64,000 bases of DNA from Bradyrhizobium manausense (GCF_018130615.1 NZ_JAFCKB010000016.1:1-64000); one strand, 5' to 3'; numbered from the stretch's first letter, positions 37,060 through 46,506 are shown. Notes: a model not told the origin generated them from the sequence alone. Translations and numbers: made by a program.

Positions 37060-38001
37060 ATGCCTGTGATGGATCTCAGGGGGCTGAACCCTGCCCCCGT
37101 TACCGCCTTTACTCGCGATGGTGCAGTTGACCACAAGGCCAATGCAGATCTGGCGCGCTGGCTTGTCTCCGTGAAGGGAGTGAAGAGCCTCGTCATCCTC
37201 GGTCATGCCGGTGAAGGCACCTTCCTGACCTCGGAAGAGCAGCTCGACCTGATCAGGACTTACGTCGATGCGGTCGGAAAGCAAGTTCCGATCATTGCCG
37301 GTATCACCGGCGAAGGCACGAAGGTCGCCGCGCTGGAAGCCAAACGGGCTGCCGACGCAGGCGCGATAGGCGCACTGGTCTATCCGAACCACGGTTGGCT
37401 TCGCTTCGGGTTCCAGAAGGGCGCACCGCAGGATCGTTACAAGGCAATCCACGAGGCGTCAGGACTGCAATGCATCCTGTTCCAGTATCCGAACGCGACC
37501 AAGGCTTCCTACGATCTTCAGACCCAGGTCGAGATTGCCGCACAGCCCGGCGTCGTTGCCACCAAGAATGGCGTTCGCGACATGAAGCGCTGGGACACTG
37601 AGATTCCGGTGCTGCGGAAGGAATTTCCCGAGTTGCAGATCCTGACGTGTCACGACGAGTGGCTGTTGCCGACCATGTTTGACGTCGACGGCCTGCTGGT
37701 CGGTTATGGCGGTCTCGCACCGGAGCCGCTCGTGGAGTACCTCGCCGCCGCTAAGGCGCGCGACTACAACGCTGCGCGCGCCTATCACGACCGGCTGCTC
37801 CCCGTGACGAAGGCGGTCTATCATCGCGGTTCGCACATGGAAGGCACTTGCGCTCTGAAGCTTGGCCTTGTGGCGCGCGGCAAGCTCGATCATGCGACGG
37901 TGCGCTCGCCTCTGATGCCGCTCGCTAGCGGTGCGGAAAAGGAAATCCGCGATGCGTTGGCGCAGGCCGGCCTCATTCCAGGTGCCGCCAAAGCTGCCTG
38001 A
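37060..38001 (+). CDS. DapA-family (dihydrodipicolinate synthase/aldolase) lyase
   Basis: 313 residues, class I aldolase TIM barrel. The Schiff-base lysine is in GVVATKNG (K169) and the conserved Tyr in FQYPN (Y143). The substrate-carboxylate motif is GEGTFLTSEEQ (about 51-61). AAGGGAG sits seven bases before the ATG. Members outside lysine synthesis are KDG/5-keto-4-deoxyglucarate or hydroxy-keto acid lyases/dehydratases. With a LacI repressor and an MFS carrier, a sugar-acid substrate is likely. The frame is open to 36937 but the conserved N-terminus begins here. Confidence 0.9.
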   Translation: MPVMDLRGLNPAPVTAFTRDGAVDHKANADLARWLVSVKGVKSLVILGHAGEGTFLTSEEQLDLIRTYVDAVGKQVPIIAGITGEGTKVAALEAKRAADAGAIGALVYPNHGWLRFGFQKGAPQDRYKAIHEASGLQCILFQYPNATKASYDLQTQVEIAAQPGVVATKNGVRDMKRWDTEIPVLRKEFPELQILTCHDEWLLPTMFDVDGLLVGYGGLAPEPLVEYLAAAKARDYNAARAYHDRLLPVTKAVYHRGSHMEGTCALKLGLVARGKLDHATVRSPLMPLASGAEKEIRDALAQAGLIPGAAKAA

Positions 38002-38026
38002 TCTCCCCGCGGCGACGAAGACGAAC

Positions 38027-38052
38027 ATCGGCGGCGGGTAACCGCCGCCGAT
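38027..38052 (+). promoter_or_regulatory. Perfect 11-bp hairpin with GUAA tetraloop between DapA-family and MFS genes
   Basis: ATCGGCGGCGG (38027-38037), loop GTAA, CCGCCGCCGAT (38042-38052). A GNRA-type loop on a very stable stem suggests an RNA element that sets relative expression, or a terminator lacking a T-run. Confidence 0.55.
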
Positions 38053-38112
38053 CGGCCAACGACGTGGCCAAGCAAAGATATAGCGGCAAAAAGCCGAAAA
38101 ACGGAGGAGATC

Positions 38113-39507
38113 ATGCTCATGACGGCGCAGGCCGGCGTGCCGACTTCGGCCACCACGCAGTTGGACGGTAGACAAGAAATTGGTGCCAGAATTGAGCGGC
38201 TTCCGGTGACCCGACCGGTCTTCTGGACCCGTAACGTGATCGGGGCCGCAACATTCTTCGATGGTTACACCGTCATTGCCATTGCTTACGCAATGCCGGT
38301 TCTGGTTCAGCAATGGAGCCTTAATCCGCAACAGACCGGCCTGATCCTTTCGGTGGGATATTTGGGGCAGGTCTTTGGAGCTGTTCTTTTTGGCTCCCTT
38401 GCCGAGCGCTTCGGACGCCTCAAGATCTTGCTGTGCACGATCCTGCTCTTTGTCAGCATGGACGTGGCGTGCCTGTTCGCCTGGGGTGCCCTGTCCATGA
38501 TGCTCTTTCGCTTTGTGCAGGGCATCGGAACCGGCGGCGAGGTGCCGGTTGCAAGTGCCTATATCAACGAGTTCATCAGCTCCAAGGGGCGTGGCCGCTT
38601 CTTCCTGTTGTATGAAGTCATGTTCCTGTTTGGCCTCGTCGGAGCTGGCCTGATCGGTAGCGTGCTGGTGCCACGCTTCGGCTGGCAGGCGATGTTTGTT
38701 GTCGGACTGATCCCGGCCGCGATCCTCATCCCTCTGCGCTTCTTCATGAAGGAGTCCCCGCGCTGGCTCGCTGGGCGCGGACGCTATGTCGAGGCCGACC
38801 GCATCGTCTCAGCCTTGGAGCGCAGTGCGGTCGCGAGCGGCCACATTCTTGTCGACCCGCAGCCTTCAGTCGGCGCGCCCACCAAATCGGTAACCGACTG
38901 GCGTGAACTCTTTCAGGGAATCTACCGCGCGCGGACGTTGACGATCTGGGGCATGTGGTTCTCGTCATACCTCGTTGCAAACGGCATCATCACTTGGCTG
39001 CCGACGCTGTACCGTCAGACCTTCAATCTGCCGCTCGAGACCAGCCTGCGCTATGGCCTGCTGACGTCGGTGGCAGGCGTGGTCGCTGCCGTTGCATGCG
39101 CCTTATTGATCGACCGGGTGGGGCGCAAACGTTGGTATGTCGTAGCCTTCTTGCTCGCGCCCATACCGTTGGCCTCGCTCGCCCTGCTCGGAGCCGGCGG
39201 TGCGACCCAGGTCCTGGTCCTTGCGGGTCTCGCCTACGCCATCGTCCAGACGATCACATTCTCACTCTATCTCTATTCGTCCGAGCTCTATCCAACCCGG
39301 CTGCGCGCAATCGGAACGGGGTTCGGGAGCGCCTGGCTTCGTCTCGGCTCTTCTGCCGGTCCGATTGTAGTGGGATGGATCATCGCGAGTTTTGGAATCC
39401 AGTACGTCTTTGGTGTCTTTGCCTGCGTTCTGCTGGCAGGTGCCGCGATTACCGCGCTGGGTGGAATTGAGACCAAGGGAAAAGCATTGGAGGAGTTGTC
39501 TCCCTAG
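38113..39507 (+). CDS. MFS transporter (sugar-acid/AAHS type)
   Basis: 464 residues, twelve hydrophobic segments after a 35-residue N-terminal tail. First-half motifs are GAATFFDGYTVIAIAYAMP, and the loop 2-3 motif is GSLAERFGRLKIL; the loop after helix 4-5 has GTGGEVPVASAYINE. The second half has YSSELYPTRLRAIGTGFG, the sugar-porter-like PxxxR signature. ACGGAGGAGA precedes the ATG. It follows the DapA-family gene by 111 bases and is probably under the same LacI repressor. Confidence 0.9.
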   Translation: MLMTAQAGVPTSATTQLDGRQEIGARIERLPVTRPVFWTRNVIGAATFFDGYTVIAIAYAMPVLVQQWSLNPQQTGLILSVGYLGQVFGAVLFGSLAERFGRLKILLCTILLFVSMDVACLFAWGALSMMLFRFVQGIGTGGEVPVASAYINEFISSKGRGRFFLLYEVMFLFGLVGAGLIGSVLVPRFGWQAMFVVGLIPAAILIPLRFFMKESPRWLAGRGRYVEADRIVSALERSAVASGHILVDPQPSVGAPTKSVTDWRELFQGIYRARTLTIWGMWFSSYLVANGIITWLPTLYRQTFNLPLETSLRYGLLTSVAGVVAAVACALLIDRVGRKRWYVVAFLLAPIPLASLALLGAGGATQVLVLAGLAYAIVQTITFSLYLYSSELYPTRLRAIGTGFGSAWLRLGSSAGPIVVGWIIASFGIQYVFGVFACVLLAGAAITALGGIETKGKALEELSP

Positions 39508-39631
39508 CCAATCGAACGACGATCGTCGCTTTTCTGGAAAGGCCTATCCAGTGAAGAACTGGAGCGCCGACCTCCTTCTAAGATGCCTCCCTCCAGTTCG
39601 ACTCCAACCCGAAAATGGTGAAGTCTATCAC

Positions 39632-40663
39632 ATGATTTTGCCTCCTAAACAACGAGCCGCGCTCGATCTGAAGCCCTACTATTTTTTCGTGCGGGTCGCG
39701 GAAGCGGGAAGCTTTTCAAAGGCGGCGTACGCTCTTTCCATCAGTCAATCGATCCTCAGCAGGGAAATAAGGTGTCTGGAACAATTTCACGGCGTTCAGC
39801 TCTTCAACCGGAACGGCCGGGGAATTTCGCTAACCAGAGCCGGCGATCAACTGCTGATGCATGCGACGTCGATCCTACGCAGCCTTTCACATGCGCAGGA
39901 CGAATTGCGAGCACTCAGCGGAGCGCGGTCTGGAAATGTGATCGTTGCGCTGCCGCCTCTGTCGGGTAGCGTGCTGACGATCGACTTGATCAAGCGTTGC
40001 AGGCAAGAGTACCGGGATATCGTCCTAAATCTTATCGAAGCATATTCCGCAACGGCCATCGAGATGTTGACCAACGGGGTTGTCGACATTGCAGTTCTCT
40101 ATAACTCACCCAACACAAGTACGCTCAATATCGACCATTTGATGGATGACCATTTCGTCCTGGTAGGAGCACCAGGCAGCCTATCTCATTTTGGTGACGA
40201 TATCTCGCTGGAGCATGTCAAGGACTTGCCTCTGGCTCTCGCGCCGAGGCCCCATCGCCTCAGAAACGCGCTGGATACTACGGCGCGTGAATCAGGCATC
40301 GACCTAACGATCAGCCTGGAAGTGATTGGCACCGGAAGCCTGCTGGAGTTGGTGCGCGAGAAGATCGTCTTCACCATCCTGCCGTTCAATGTCGTGCGCA
40401 CACAGGCCCAAGACGGCTCGCTGGATATCCGACGGCTAACGGGCCCACTTCCCGTGCCAAGGCTGTTTGTCGCAACATCCATGCAAAGGCCCCAGACTAT
40501 TGCGACGAAAGCGGTCTTGTCGGCCATTCGTCAGCGTTTCCCGGCGGTTTCCGACCATTCGCTCAGCTCTGCTGACGAGTACAGAGGTGTGCCTGATCAA
40601 GGCGGGCCAGATCGATGCCCTATTATGGCTGCCCAACGTGGTGAGAGAGCACATGTGCTCTGA
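39632..40663 (+). CDS. LysR-family transcriptional regulator
   Basis: 343 residues. The N-terminal winged helix is PYYFFVRVAEAGSFSKAAYALSISQSILSREIRCLEQ (about 14-50). The effector domain starts GNVIVALPPLSGSVL. The ATG at 39632 is followed by a short nonconserved stretch; an in-frame start further left would overlap the MFS gene. It is co-directional with the MFS gene and 261 bases before a porin gene. The target is not evident. Confidence 0.88.
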   Translation: MILPPKQRAALDLKPYYFFVRVAEAGSFSKAAYALSISQSILSREIRCLEQFHGVQLFNRNGRGISLTRAGDQLLMHATSILRSLSHAQDELRALSGARSGNVIVALPPLSGSVLTIDLIKRCRQEYRDIVLNLIEAYSATAIEMLTNGVVDIAVLYNSPNTSTLNIDHLMDDHFVLVGAPGSLSHFGDDISLEHVKDLPLALAPRPHRLRNALDTTARESGIDLTISLEVIGTGSLLELVREKIVFTILPFNVVRTQAQDGSLDIRRLTGPLPVPRLFVATSMQRPQTIATKAVLSAIRQRFPAVSDHSLSSADEYRGVPDQGGPDRCPIMAAQRGERAHVL

Positions 40664-40923
40664 AGTCAGGAAGCGCTGATGGGCTCTCTACTTGCGCGGT
40701 GTGCGCGGCGTTTCTCGTCTGGGGGCTCGCGCGCACTGCTCATCCCGAAGTGTAACGCCGTTAGGTCGTGCGCGTGCGTTGCCACAGTGAGCCAAGGGGA
40801 TCCGGCTATAACTGTTATGCCTTTCCGCGAGATTGAAACCCATTGGACTGCTGGGCACAAAGTCAAGGAATAGAATTCGGGGCGAAAAGATCTGTACGGA
40901 TCTCTACACGTGGGGGGTTAACG

Positions 40924-42450
40924 TTGACTCGAAATACAACGATTCGGCGCGCGTTGATGGGAGCCGTCCTGCTTTCGGCTGGCGCCTGCTCGGCCGGTCC
41001 GGCCAATGCGGGCGATATGGCCACCAAGGAAGCCCGTACGGCGCCGGCTTCGATCGCTTCAACGATATTCGACGGTGAACCTGGAAAGTTGTCGTATGCC
41101 GGTATTACGGTTTATGGAATTTTCGATCTGACGGGATCGTACCAGGACCACGGCGTCCCGCCGAGCCCATACATGAACGGACAGTACCTCGTCGCCAAGA
41201 ACAGCGATGGGCCGCGGTTCGCGTTCACCAACAATGCCATGAGCCAGTCGCTACTCGGCATTCGGACGGAGCAGAAGCTTGACGAACTGTTCTCGACCCC
41301 GAGCCTTCAGGGATGGTCTTTCGTCTCGGACCTGCAAAGCGGCTTCAATCCAGCGTTCATGGCCATTCAGGATTCCTGCAAATCGCTCGTTCGTGCTAAC
41401 GGCACCGGCAACGTTCCCGGCACGACCGCGAACTCAGACAGCAGTCGTTGTGGGCAGATCTTCAATGGAGAAGCATGGGCCGGTTTCAAGCATACGACTC
41501 TTGGAGAGCTTCGTTTCGGACGTCAGAACAGCTTGATGTTTGATGACTTCGCGGTCTTTGACCCACAGAAATTGTCATTTGCCAATTCGCTCTTTGGCAC
41601 GTCGGGCACATACGCGGGAGGCTTCGGTGCGACAGAGGACAAGCACTGGAACAACTCGCTTAAGTACAAGGAAACGATCGGCCAGTTCAATTTCGCAGCT
41701 CAGTATCGGTTTGCGGGCGCTGATCAAGGCGGTACAGCGTGGGCTCTTCGTGCGGGAGTCGATGGTTGGGGCCTGTTCGATGGAGCCAAGCTCAGCGCGA
41801 CATGGGGGCATTTTAACGATGGCATCGTTGCGTCATCCCTGACAAATTCGACAGCCAAAGCGGCCGGGAGCTGCCAGTCGCTGGGCGTGAGCCTTGCTGA
41901 TTGTCAGTATCTTGACGTCCTGAACGCCACGGTTTCGGACAACACCGCGTGGTCGATCATGGCGCTCTACAATTTCAAGACGCTCGGCCTTCCGGGTGTT
42001 ACCGCCATGGGCGGCTATGAAAACATCTCGATGACGAATCCTTCGAGCGTGCTTCCGGCCGGTTACCGAACGATCGGTGGCTACCGGTTAAACTTCACTC
42101 CCACCACCTTCACGTCCTTTACGACGGCGAGGGAGCTGGATGTCTATTGGCTTGGCGCTCGTTGGCAGATCACCCCGAAGTGGGTGGTTGCGGGAGCGTG
42201 GTACACCGTGGACCAGAATAGCTATGTGCGCGCCGGAGCAGCCTGCACCAATCCTGGAGCCGGAACCGCGACGCTGGCTCAATGTGCAGGCAAACTCAAT
42301 TGGCTCTCTGGAACGATTGATTATCAGATGACGCAGCGGCTGGACTGGTATGCCGGCCTGTCTCACACTTGGGTGAACGGTGGGTTCTCCAACGGCTACA
42401 CTCACACTTCGAATTTCAATGCGACGGTGGGGGCTCGCTACCGATTCTAA
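40924..42450 (+). CDS. Outer-membrane porin (Gram-negative porin family)
   Basis: About 508 residues with a TTG start at 40924 preceded by a GGGGGG run. Residues 1-30 are a signal peptide (RRALMGAVLLSAGACSAGPANA). The mature part opens KLSYAGITVYGIFDLTGSYQD and continues as alternating beta strands, with FKHTTLGELRFGRQNSLMFDD (strand/loop 3-type) and a C-terminal ATVGARYRF ending in aromatic Phe, the beta-barrel sorting signal. It is larger than Omp2b-type porins because of long loops with Cys pairs. It may provide outer-membrane passage for substrates of the nearby transporters. Confidence 0.87.
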   Translation: MTRNTTIRRALMGAVLLSAGACSAGPANAGDMATKEARTAPASIASTIFDGEPGKLSYAGITVYGIFDLTGSYQDHGVPPSPYMNGQYLVAKNSDGPRFAFTNNAMSQSLLGIRTEQKLDELFSTPSLQGWSFVSDLQSGFNPAFMAIQDSCKSLVRANGTGNVPGTTANSDSSRCGQIFNGEAWAGFKHTTLGELRFGRQNSLMFDDFAVFDPQKLSFANSLFGTSGTYAGGFGATEDKHWNNSLKYKETIGQFNFAAQYRFAGADQGGTAWALRAGVDGWGLFDGAKLSATWGHFNDGIVASSLTNSTAKAAGSCQSLGVSLADCQYLDVLNATVSDNTAWSIMALYNFKTLGLPGVTAMGGYENISMTNPSSVLPAGYRTIGGYRLNFTPTTFTSFTTARELDVYWLGARWQITPKWVVAGAWYTVDQNSYVRAGAACTNPGAGTATLAQCAGKLNWLSGTIDYQMTQRLDWYAGLSHTWVNGGFSNGYTHTSNFNATVGARYRF

Positions 42451-43279
42451 CGCGAGCCTTGCTCCTTTTCGAAGGACCGAACGCTGAGCGAAAGTTCAGA
42501 GCTAATATGGTCTATGGCATCCTAACAGCCCAACTAACTCGATGAACGTTCATAACAGCGGAGAATTGCTTTGCTCGAACGTACGTCGTGTTCGTCCACT
42601 GGCAAGCGGCGCATGATTGCGCCGTCTTGAAGAGATGACTTGACCACATGCATTGCCGGTTCGGTAATCGGCTAGATGTCAAGTTTAGCGCTAATGCGCG
42701 TTGCGCGGCTAGTCCAAGTTTCGCTTTTCGGATGAAGGGGCGTGGGCATTGAGGTCGACAAGTGGTGGAAAGAAGGGGCACACTGCTTGGAATTGCCCGA
42801 TGATCGACGCCGATTGCCGCTGGCATCGGGAGCAGGAGCTAGTGAATTTGTTTGAGCAATTTCGAGCATTAGCGGATTCGGTCGTTCGCCTTCCTCCAGG
42901 CTCGGAGCGACGAACTGCGTTTAGGGAGCTGCGCTACTATGGGACGCGAATTGAGATGATCGCGGCAAAATGGATGTGGCTGAGTCATAGCTAGTTGAAT
43001 AACGAGCTTTCACGCCTCGCGGCTACTAGTAACTGTTTGGCGGCAAGGGCGCGCCAACCAGGCGGTTGCCGCCGCGAGGGCTGTCAGCGACGCGGGCAAG
43101 GTTGGATGGGTCGCGCGGTGGGCGAAACGTCCCTGGCGAACCTCGCGCGTGAGGACATTGACGATCGATAGCTTCGGCGATCGGAAGAAAATCCTCGACA
43201 TCGTTCTACAATTGCGCTCCCATTCGAGAGTCTCGTGCATTGCTGCGGTTCGTCACACTGTGCTCTGGAAGATAGCTGC
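42451..43279. other. Gap of 829 bases with one possible small ORF
   Basis: Between porin and hydrolase. Apart from the small frame at 42800-42994 I see no plausible gene and no long repeat. Confidence 0.4.
42800..42994 (+). CDS. Possible small hypothetical protein
   Basis: 64 residues from ATG at 42800, in a frame open from 42749. The sequence (EQFRALADSVVRLPPGS, then AFRELRYYGTRIEMIAAKW) is amphipathic and has the look of a real small protein, with charged helix and a terminal Trp/Leu. There is no recognisable domain and no strong ribosome site. It could be a chance frame. Confidence 0.35.
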   Translation: MIDADCRWHREQELVNLFEQFRALADSVVRLPPGSERRTAFRELRYYGTRIEMIAAKWMWLSHS

Positions 43280-44146
43280 ATGAAGAATGTTGCGCCGTTG
43301 ATCGCGATTGGTTTCGCAGCCCTGACGATGAGTGCGATCACGTCCGCGCACGCTGACGACCGCGTTATCTCAACCAAAACCGGCGGGCAGGTCGAATTTC
43401 AGATCGACGGCAGCGGGCCAGCAGTATTGATGATCGCATCGCTCGGGCGCGGCGCTACCGATTTCGACGACCTGTCACGCCGATTGGTCGATGCGGGTTT
43501 TACGGCTGTTCGTCCGGAGCCGCGTGGGGTTGGGAAGAGCACCGGGGCGATGAATGACATCACATTGCATGATCTGGCCGCGGATGCCGCAGCGGTCATC
43601 GAGTCGCTTCCCGCTAAGCCGGTCATTGTAATTGGCCATGCTTTTGGGCAGCGTGTTGCACGGACCCTTGCATCTGATCGCCCGGATCTGGTCCGAGCCG
43701 TGATTATGATCGCCGCAGGTGGCAAGGCGCCGCTTAAGCCAGGTGCTCAGGAAGCTCTGGCGGGAAGCTTTCGGCTTGACCAACCCGTTGAGAAGCGGAT
43801 GCAAGATGTGAAGTTCGCGTTCTTCGCTCCCGGCAATGACCAGAACGCATGGCGCGATGGTTGGTACCCTGAGGTATCAAGAGCACAAATGTCCGCGTTG
43901 AAAGCAACTCCAGTCGAAGGTTGGTGGAATGCTGGCTCAACTATCCCGCTCTTGGTGCTCCAGGGACTGCAGGATGCTGTAGCGCCGCCCGAAAATGGTC
44001 ATATGATGAAAGAAGCAATGGGTGATCGCGTCGTATTGGTCGATATCGATGGCGCAGGCCACGCGATGCTACCAGAGCAACCGGAAAAAATCGCTTCGGC
44101 GATTCTCAGTTTTGTAAGCAAATTGCCTGCAAAGAATATCAAATAG
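43280..44146 (+). CDS. Exported alpha/beta hydrolase
   Basis: 288 residues. A Sec signal spans residues 1-25 (APLIAIGFAALTMSAITSAHA). The alpha/beta fold follows, with the oxyanion strand VLMIASLGRGATDFDDLSRRL. The nucleophile-elbow position GHAFGQRVARTL has Ala-Phe-Gly where Ser is expected (G-H-A-F-G versus G-x-S-x-G). The C-terminal acid/His part is LQGLQDAVAPPENGHMM and DGAGHAMLPEQPE. The missing nucleophile Ser suggests a non-hydrolytic or altered catalytic role. It is followed by an orphan copy of the GATC operator motif. Confidence 0.82.
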   Translation: MKNVAPLIAIGFAALTMSAITSAHADDRVISTKTGGQVEFQIDGSGPAVLMIASLGRGATDFDDLSRRLVDAGFTAVRPEPRGVGKSTGAMNDITLHDLAADAAAVIESLPAKPVIVIGHAFGQRVARTLASDRPDLVRAVIMIAAGGKAPLKPGAQEALAGSFRLDQPVEKRMQDVKFAFFAPGNDQNAWRDGWYPEVSRAQMSALKATPVEGWWNAGSTIPLLVLQGLQDAVAPPENGHMMKEAMGDRVVLVDIDGAGHAMLPEQPEKIASAILSFVSKLPAKNIK

Positions 44147-44260
44147 TTTAGATGTTCCCGGTGCCTCGCAATGCGCTCAGGAGCAAATTGCGACTGGGCG
44201 GCGTCCCGGTTCAAATTGTTCGAACTAAGCTCAGCCGCCGAGGCTATTGTTGTGCTCAAT

Positions 44261-44280
44261 GGTGATCACAATTGTCGATC
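44261..44280. promoter_or_regulatory. Orphan copy F of the GATC-N9-GATC operator motif
   Basis: GGTGATCACA at 44261-44270 with a second GATC at 44277-44280, exactly 13 bases from the first. It lies between two convergent genes, where no promoter is expected. Confidence 0.5.
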
Positions 44281-44367
44281 TCTACACTCCTCGACAAGCC
44301 AACCGCGTTCTTCTTGCATGCGGCTCGAAACACCGCACATACCGGGGCAGTATCCGAGCGCGTCCCT

Positions 44368-45279
44368 CTACGAGCGTGCAATGAGGCGCTGGTGTCGTCG
44401 CTGCGCGACATCTTGAATGAGAGATCGTAACCATTGCAGCCCGGGGTCTCTCTCGTGGGAGATGCGCCACTGAAGGACGTCCGTCATGAGCGGAAGCGAT
44501 ATGGGAGATTCCACTTTCCTAATAGGTAAGGTGGTCGCTGCGCGCTCTGCCAGGTCTGCGGGTATCAGCGCCAGGAAGCGTGTCCCGATGATGGCCTCCG
44601 GAATGAGCGTGAAGCTTGGCGCGGTTATCCCGGCTCGGGGAGCGCGACCGAATTGTTTGAAGAACCAGGTCTCGATGAACGTCGTCCGTTCGCTATAGGC
44701 TTGTGCATGGCGCATCTCGAGGAACTGATCGAGCGTCAGGCTGTCCCCGACAGTCTCGTTGCCCTGCCACACGATGCACACGTAACTTGTTGCGGGGAGA
44801 GCAGTGAATGGACAGTCCTCCAACATGAAGCGATCGGGAACGATCAGGAAATCGATTTCTGTCCGAAAGAAACGGGTGCTTGGACCCTGGTAGAAGATGT
44901 CCACCGAAGGCGCCGTCGTACGCAGTTCAGCCAGGATATCGACAATAAGCGTTGCCCATACGTAGTCGGAGCACGCGATCGTAAACTGCCGCTCGGACGT
45001 CGCGGGATCGAAGGAGCTTCGCATCGCCAGGAGCTTTTCCGTTTCGGTCAGAATGGCCCTGAGCGGGCCGGTCAGTTCTTCGGCGAGAGGAGTGAGAGCC
45101 ATTTGGCGACCGCGACGCACGAGCAACTCGTCCTCGAAATGTTCGCGCAGTCTGGATAGGATTCCGCTGGTGGCGGACTGGCTCAGAAACAATCGCTCGG
45201 CGGCCCGCGATATGTTCTGGTGGGTCAAGATTGTGTCCAGTGCGACGAGCAGGTTCATATCCAGGTGCCGGAATCGCAT
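44368..45279 (-). CDS. LysR-family regulator, NodD-like subfamily
   Basis: 303 residues. The N-terminus MRFRHLDMNLLVALDTILT matches the NodD/NahR-type opening, followed by the HTH AAERLFLSQSATSGILSRL. The effector domain runs from about 95. AGAGGA upstream of the ATG at 45279 supports it over an ATG eight codons earlier. It diverges from the binding-protein gene at 45501 with operator copy A between them. No nod genes and no nod-box are nearby, so a nodulation role is not supported; flavonoid-like aromatic sensing is only a possibility. Confidence 0.88.
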   Translation of the reverse strand: MRFRHLDMNLLVALDTILTHQNISRAAERLFLSQSATSGILSRLREHFEDELLVRRGRQMALTPLAEELTGPLRAILTETEKLLAMRSSFDPATSERQFTIACSDYVWATLIVDILAELRTTAPSVDIFYQGPSTRFFRTEIDFLIVPDRFMLEDCPFTALPATSYVCIVWQGNETVGDSLTLDQFLEMRHAQAYSERTTFIETWFFKQFGRAPRAGITAPSFTLIPEAIIGTRFLALIPADLAERAATTLPIRKVESPISLPLMTDVLQWRISHERDPGLQWLRSLIQDVAQRRHQRLIARS

Positions 45280-45400
45280 GGGGGTCCTCTTTGGGGTTTC
45301 CATGGCACTATAAGGAGGTCTGGCCTCCCATCCCGGGCATGAATGTATCCGACACGCTGATGGCTATTGAGCTTTTCCGCTTGCGGCGGCAAGCAACCGC

Positions 45401-45436
45401 TTGACACGAACTAAATGTGATCACAATATTAGATCA
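45401..45436. promoter_or_regulatory. Operator copy A (GATC-N9-GATC) with upstream TTGACA
   Basis: TTGACA at 45401-45406 is followed by TGTGATCACA (45416-45425) and GATCA (45432-45436). The two GATC starts are 13 bases apart (45419, 45432). It lies upstream of the NMT1-type binding protein and divergent from the NodD-like gene. Confidence 0.7.
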
Positions 45437-45500
45437 AGTTTGTGATTGCAACGGGATGTTCAGCGATCCGGGGCGCTGGTCCGCAAAGAGGAAGGCACCC

Positions 45501-46478
45501 ATGCCGAGACTGTTCAAGCTTCTTGTCGCAGCTTCAATCGCCGTGTCGTCCTTCACGACGGCGGCGCGCGCGTTGGACACGGTGAACGTCAGGTTTAGCT
45601 GGAAGCTGAAGGGAGAATACGGGTTCTTTTATCTCGGTAAGGAGAAGGGCCTTTACCAGAAAAACGGAATCGACGTGGTCCTCGGAGAAGGCGCGGGTGC
45701 GCAAGCCGCGCTCGGTGGACTTGTCCGCGACAACGAAGATGTCGTGATCGTGCCGGCGATCTTCGCCATTTCGGCGATCGAGAAAGGCATGCCGGTCAAG
45801 CTCGCCGCGATATACCAGGAGCGAGCCCCAATGGCCTTCATCTCCTGGCCCGACAAGCAGGTGACGACACCGGCGCAATTGGAGGGGAGGTCGGTCGCCG
45901 TGTCGGTCGGGGATCCAGCCACAACCTACCTCGATGTTTTTTGCGCCTTGAACAAGATTAGCTGCGACAAGATCAACAAGGTTCAACTCGATCCACAGCT
46001 CAGGTTCGCGCAGTTCATCCAAAAGCGCGTGGATCTCATCTCCGTCTATACAAACGTCGACCTTCCTCTGGTCGAAGAGCGGACCGGCAAGAAGTTTGCC
46101 GTGTTGGACCTGCCGAAATTTGGCCTCGGTGTTCCTGGACTGGCCGTCGTTGCCAGCAATAAGGGAATTACTGAGAAGGCGGATCTGCTCAGGCGCTTTC
46201 TCGCTGCGACTGCGGAGGCAATCGAGTTGACGAGGTCGGAGCCCGCGATGGCGGCCGCCGCCCTGAAGAAGGCCTGGAGTGCGGCTCCTTCCGACGAATT
46301 GATAAAGGCTCAGATCGTTGCAACTTCGGAAACGATGGCGTCGGGGCAAGGCAAGCCCGTTGGCTGGATCAAGGACAAGACGATATCGGATGCGCTAAGT
46401 CTGTTGTCGGCGACGGAGCATCTCGAGTCGGCCAAGCCGCTTGCCGATTTCTACACCAATGATTTGCTGAAGAAGTAG
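45501..46478 (+). CDS. ABC transporter periplasmic binding protein, NMT1/THI5-like
   Basis: 325 residues. A Sec signal covers residues 1-25 (KLLVAASIAVSSFTTAARA). The mature start VNVRFSWKLKGEYGFFYLGKEKG is typical of NMT1-like (nitrate/sulfonate/taurine/pyrimidine-precursor-type) proteins; a Gly-rich GEGAGAQAALGGLVRDNEDV follows. GAGGAAGG lies before the ATG; the frame is open from 45417 but the signal begins at 45501. Its permease partner may be the SsuC-type gene at 63263, which carries the same operator motif; an ATPase gene is not in the window. Confidence 0.88.
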   Translation: MPRLFKLLVAASIAVSSFTTAARALDTVNVRFSWKLKGEYGFFYLGKEKGLYQKNGIDVVLGEGAGAQAALGGLVRDNEDVVIVPAIFAISAIEKGMPVKLAAIYQERAPMAFISWPDKQVTTPAQLEGRSVAVSVGDPATTYLDVFCALNKISCDKINKVQLDPQLRFAQFIQKRVDLISVYTNVDLPLVEERTGKKFAVLDLPKFGLGVPGLAVVASNKGITEKADLLRRFLAATAEAIELTRSEPAMAAAALKKAWSAAPSDELIKAQIVATSETMASGQGKPVGWIKDKTISDALSLLSATEHLESAKPLADFYTNDLLKK

Positions 46479-46506
46479 GCTGCCCTCCGTCCCCTGAACA
46501 CACGAG

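Noticed and set aside
44368-45500. A nod-box upstream of the NodD-like gene
   Set aside because: I looked for the long conserved nod-box palindromes and found only the GATC motif.
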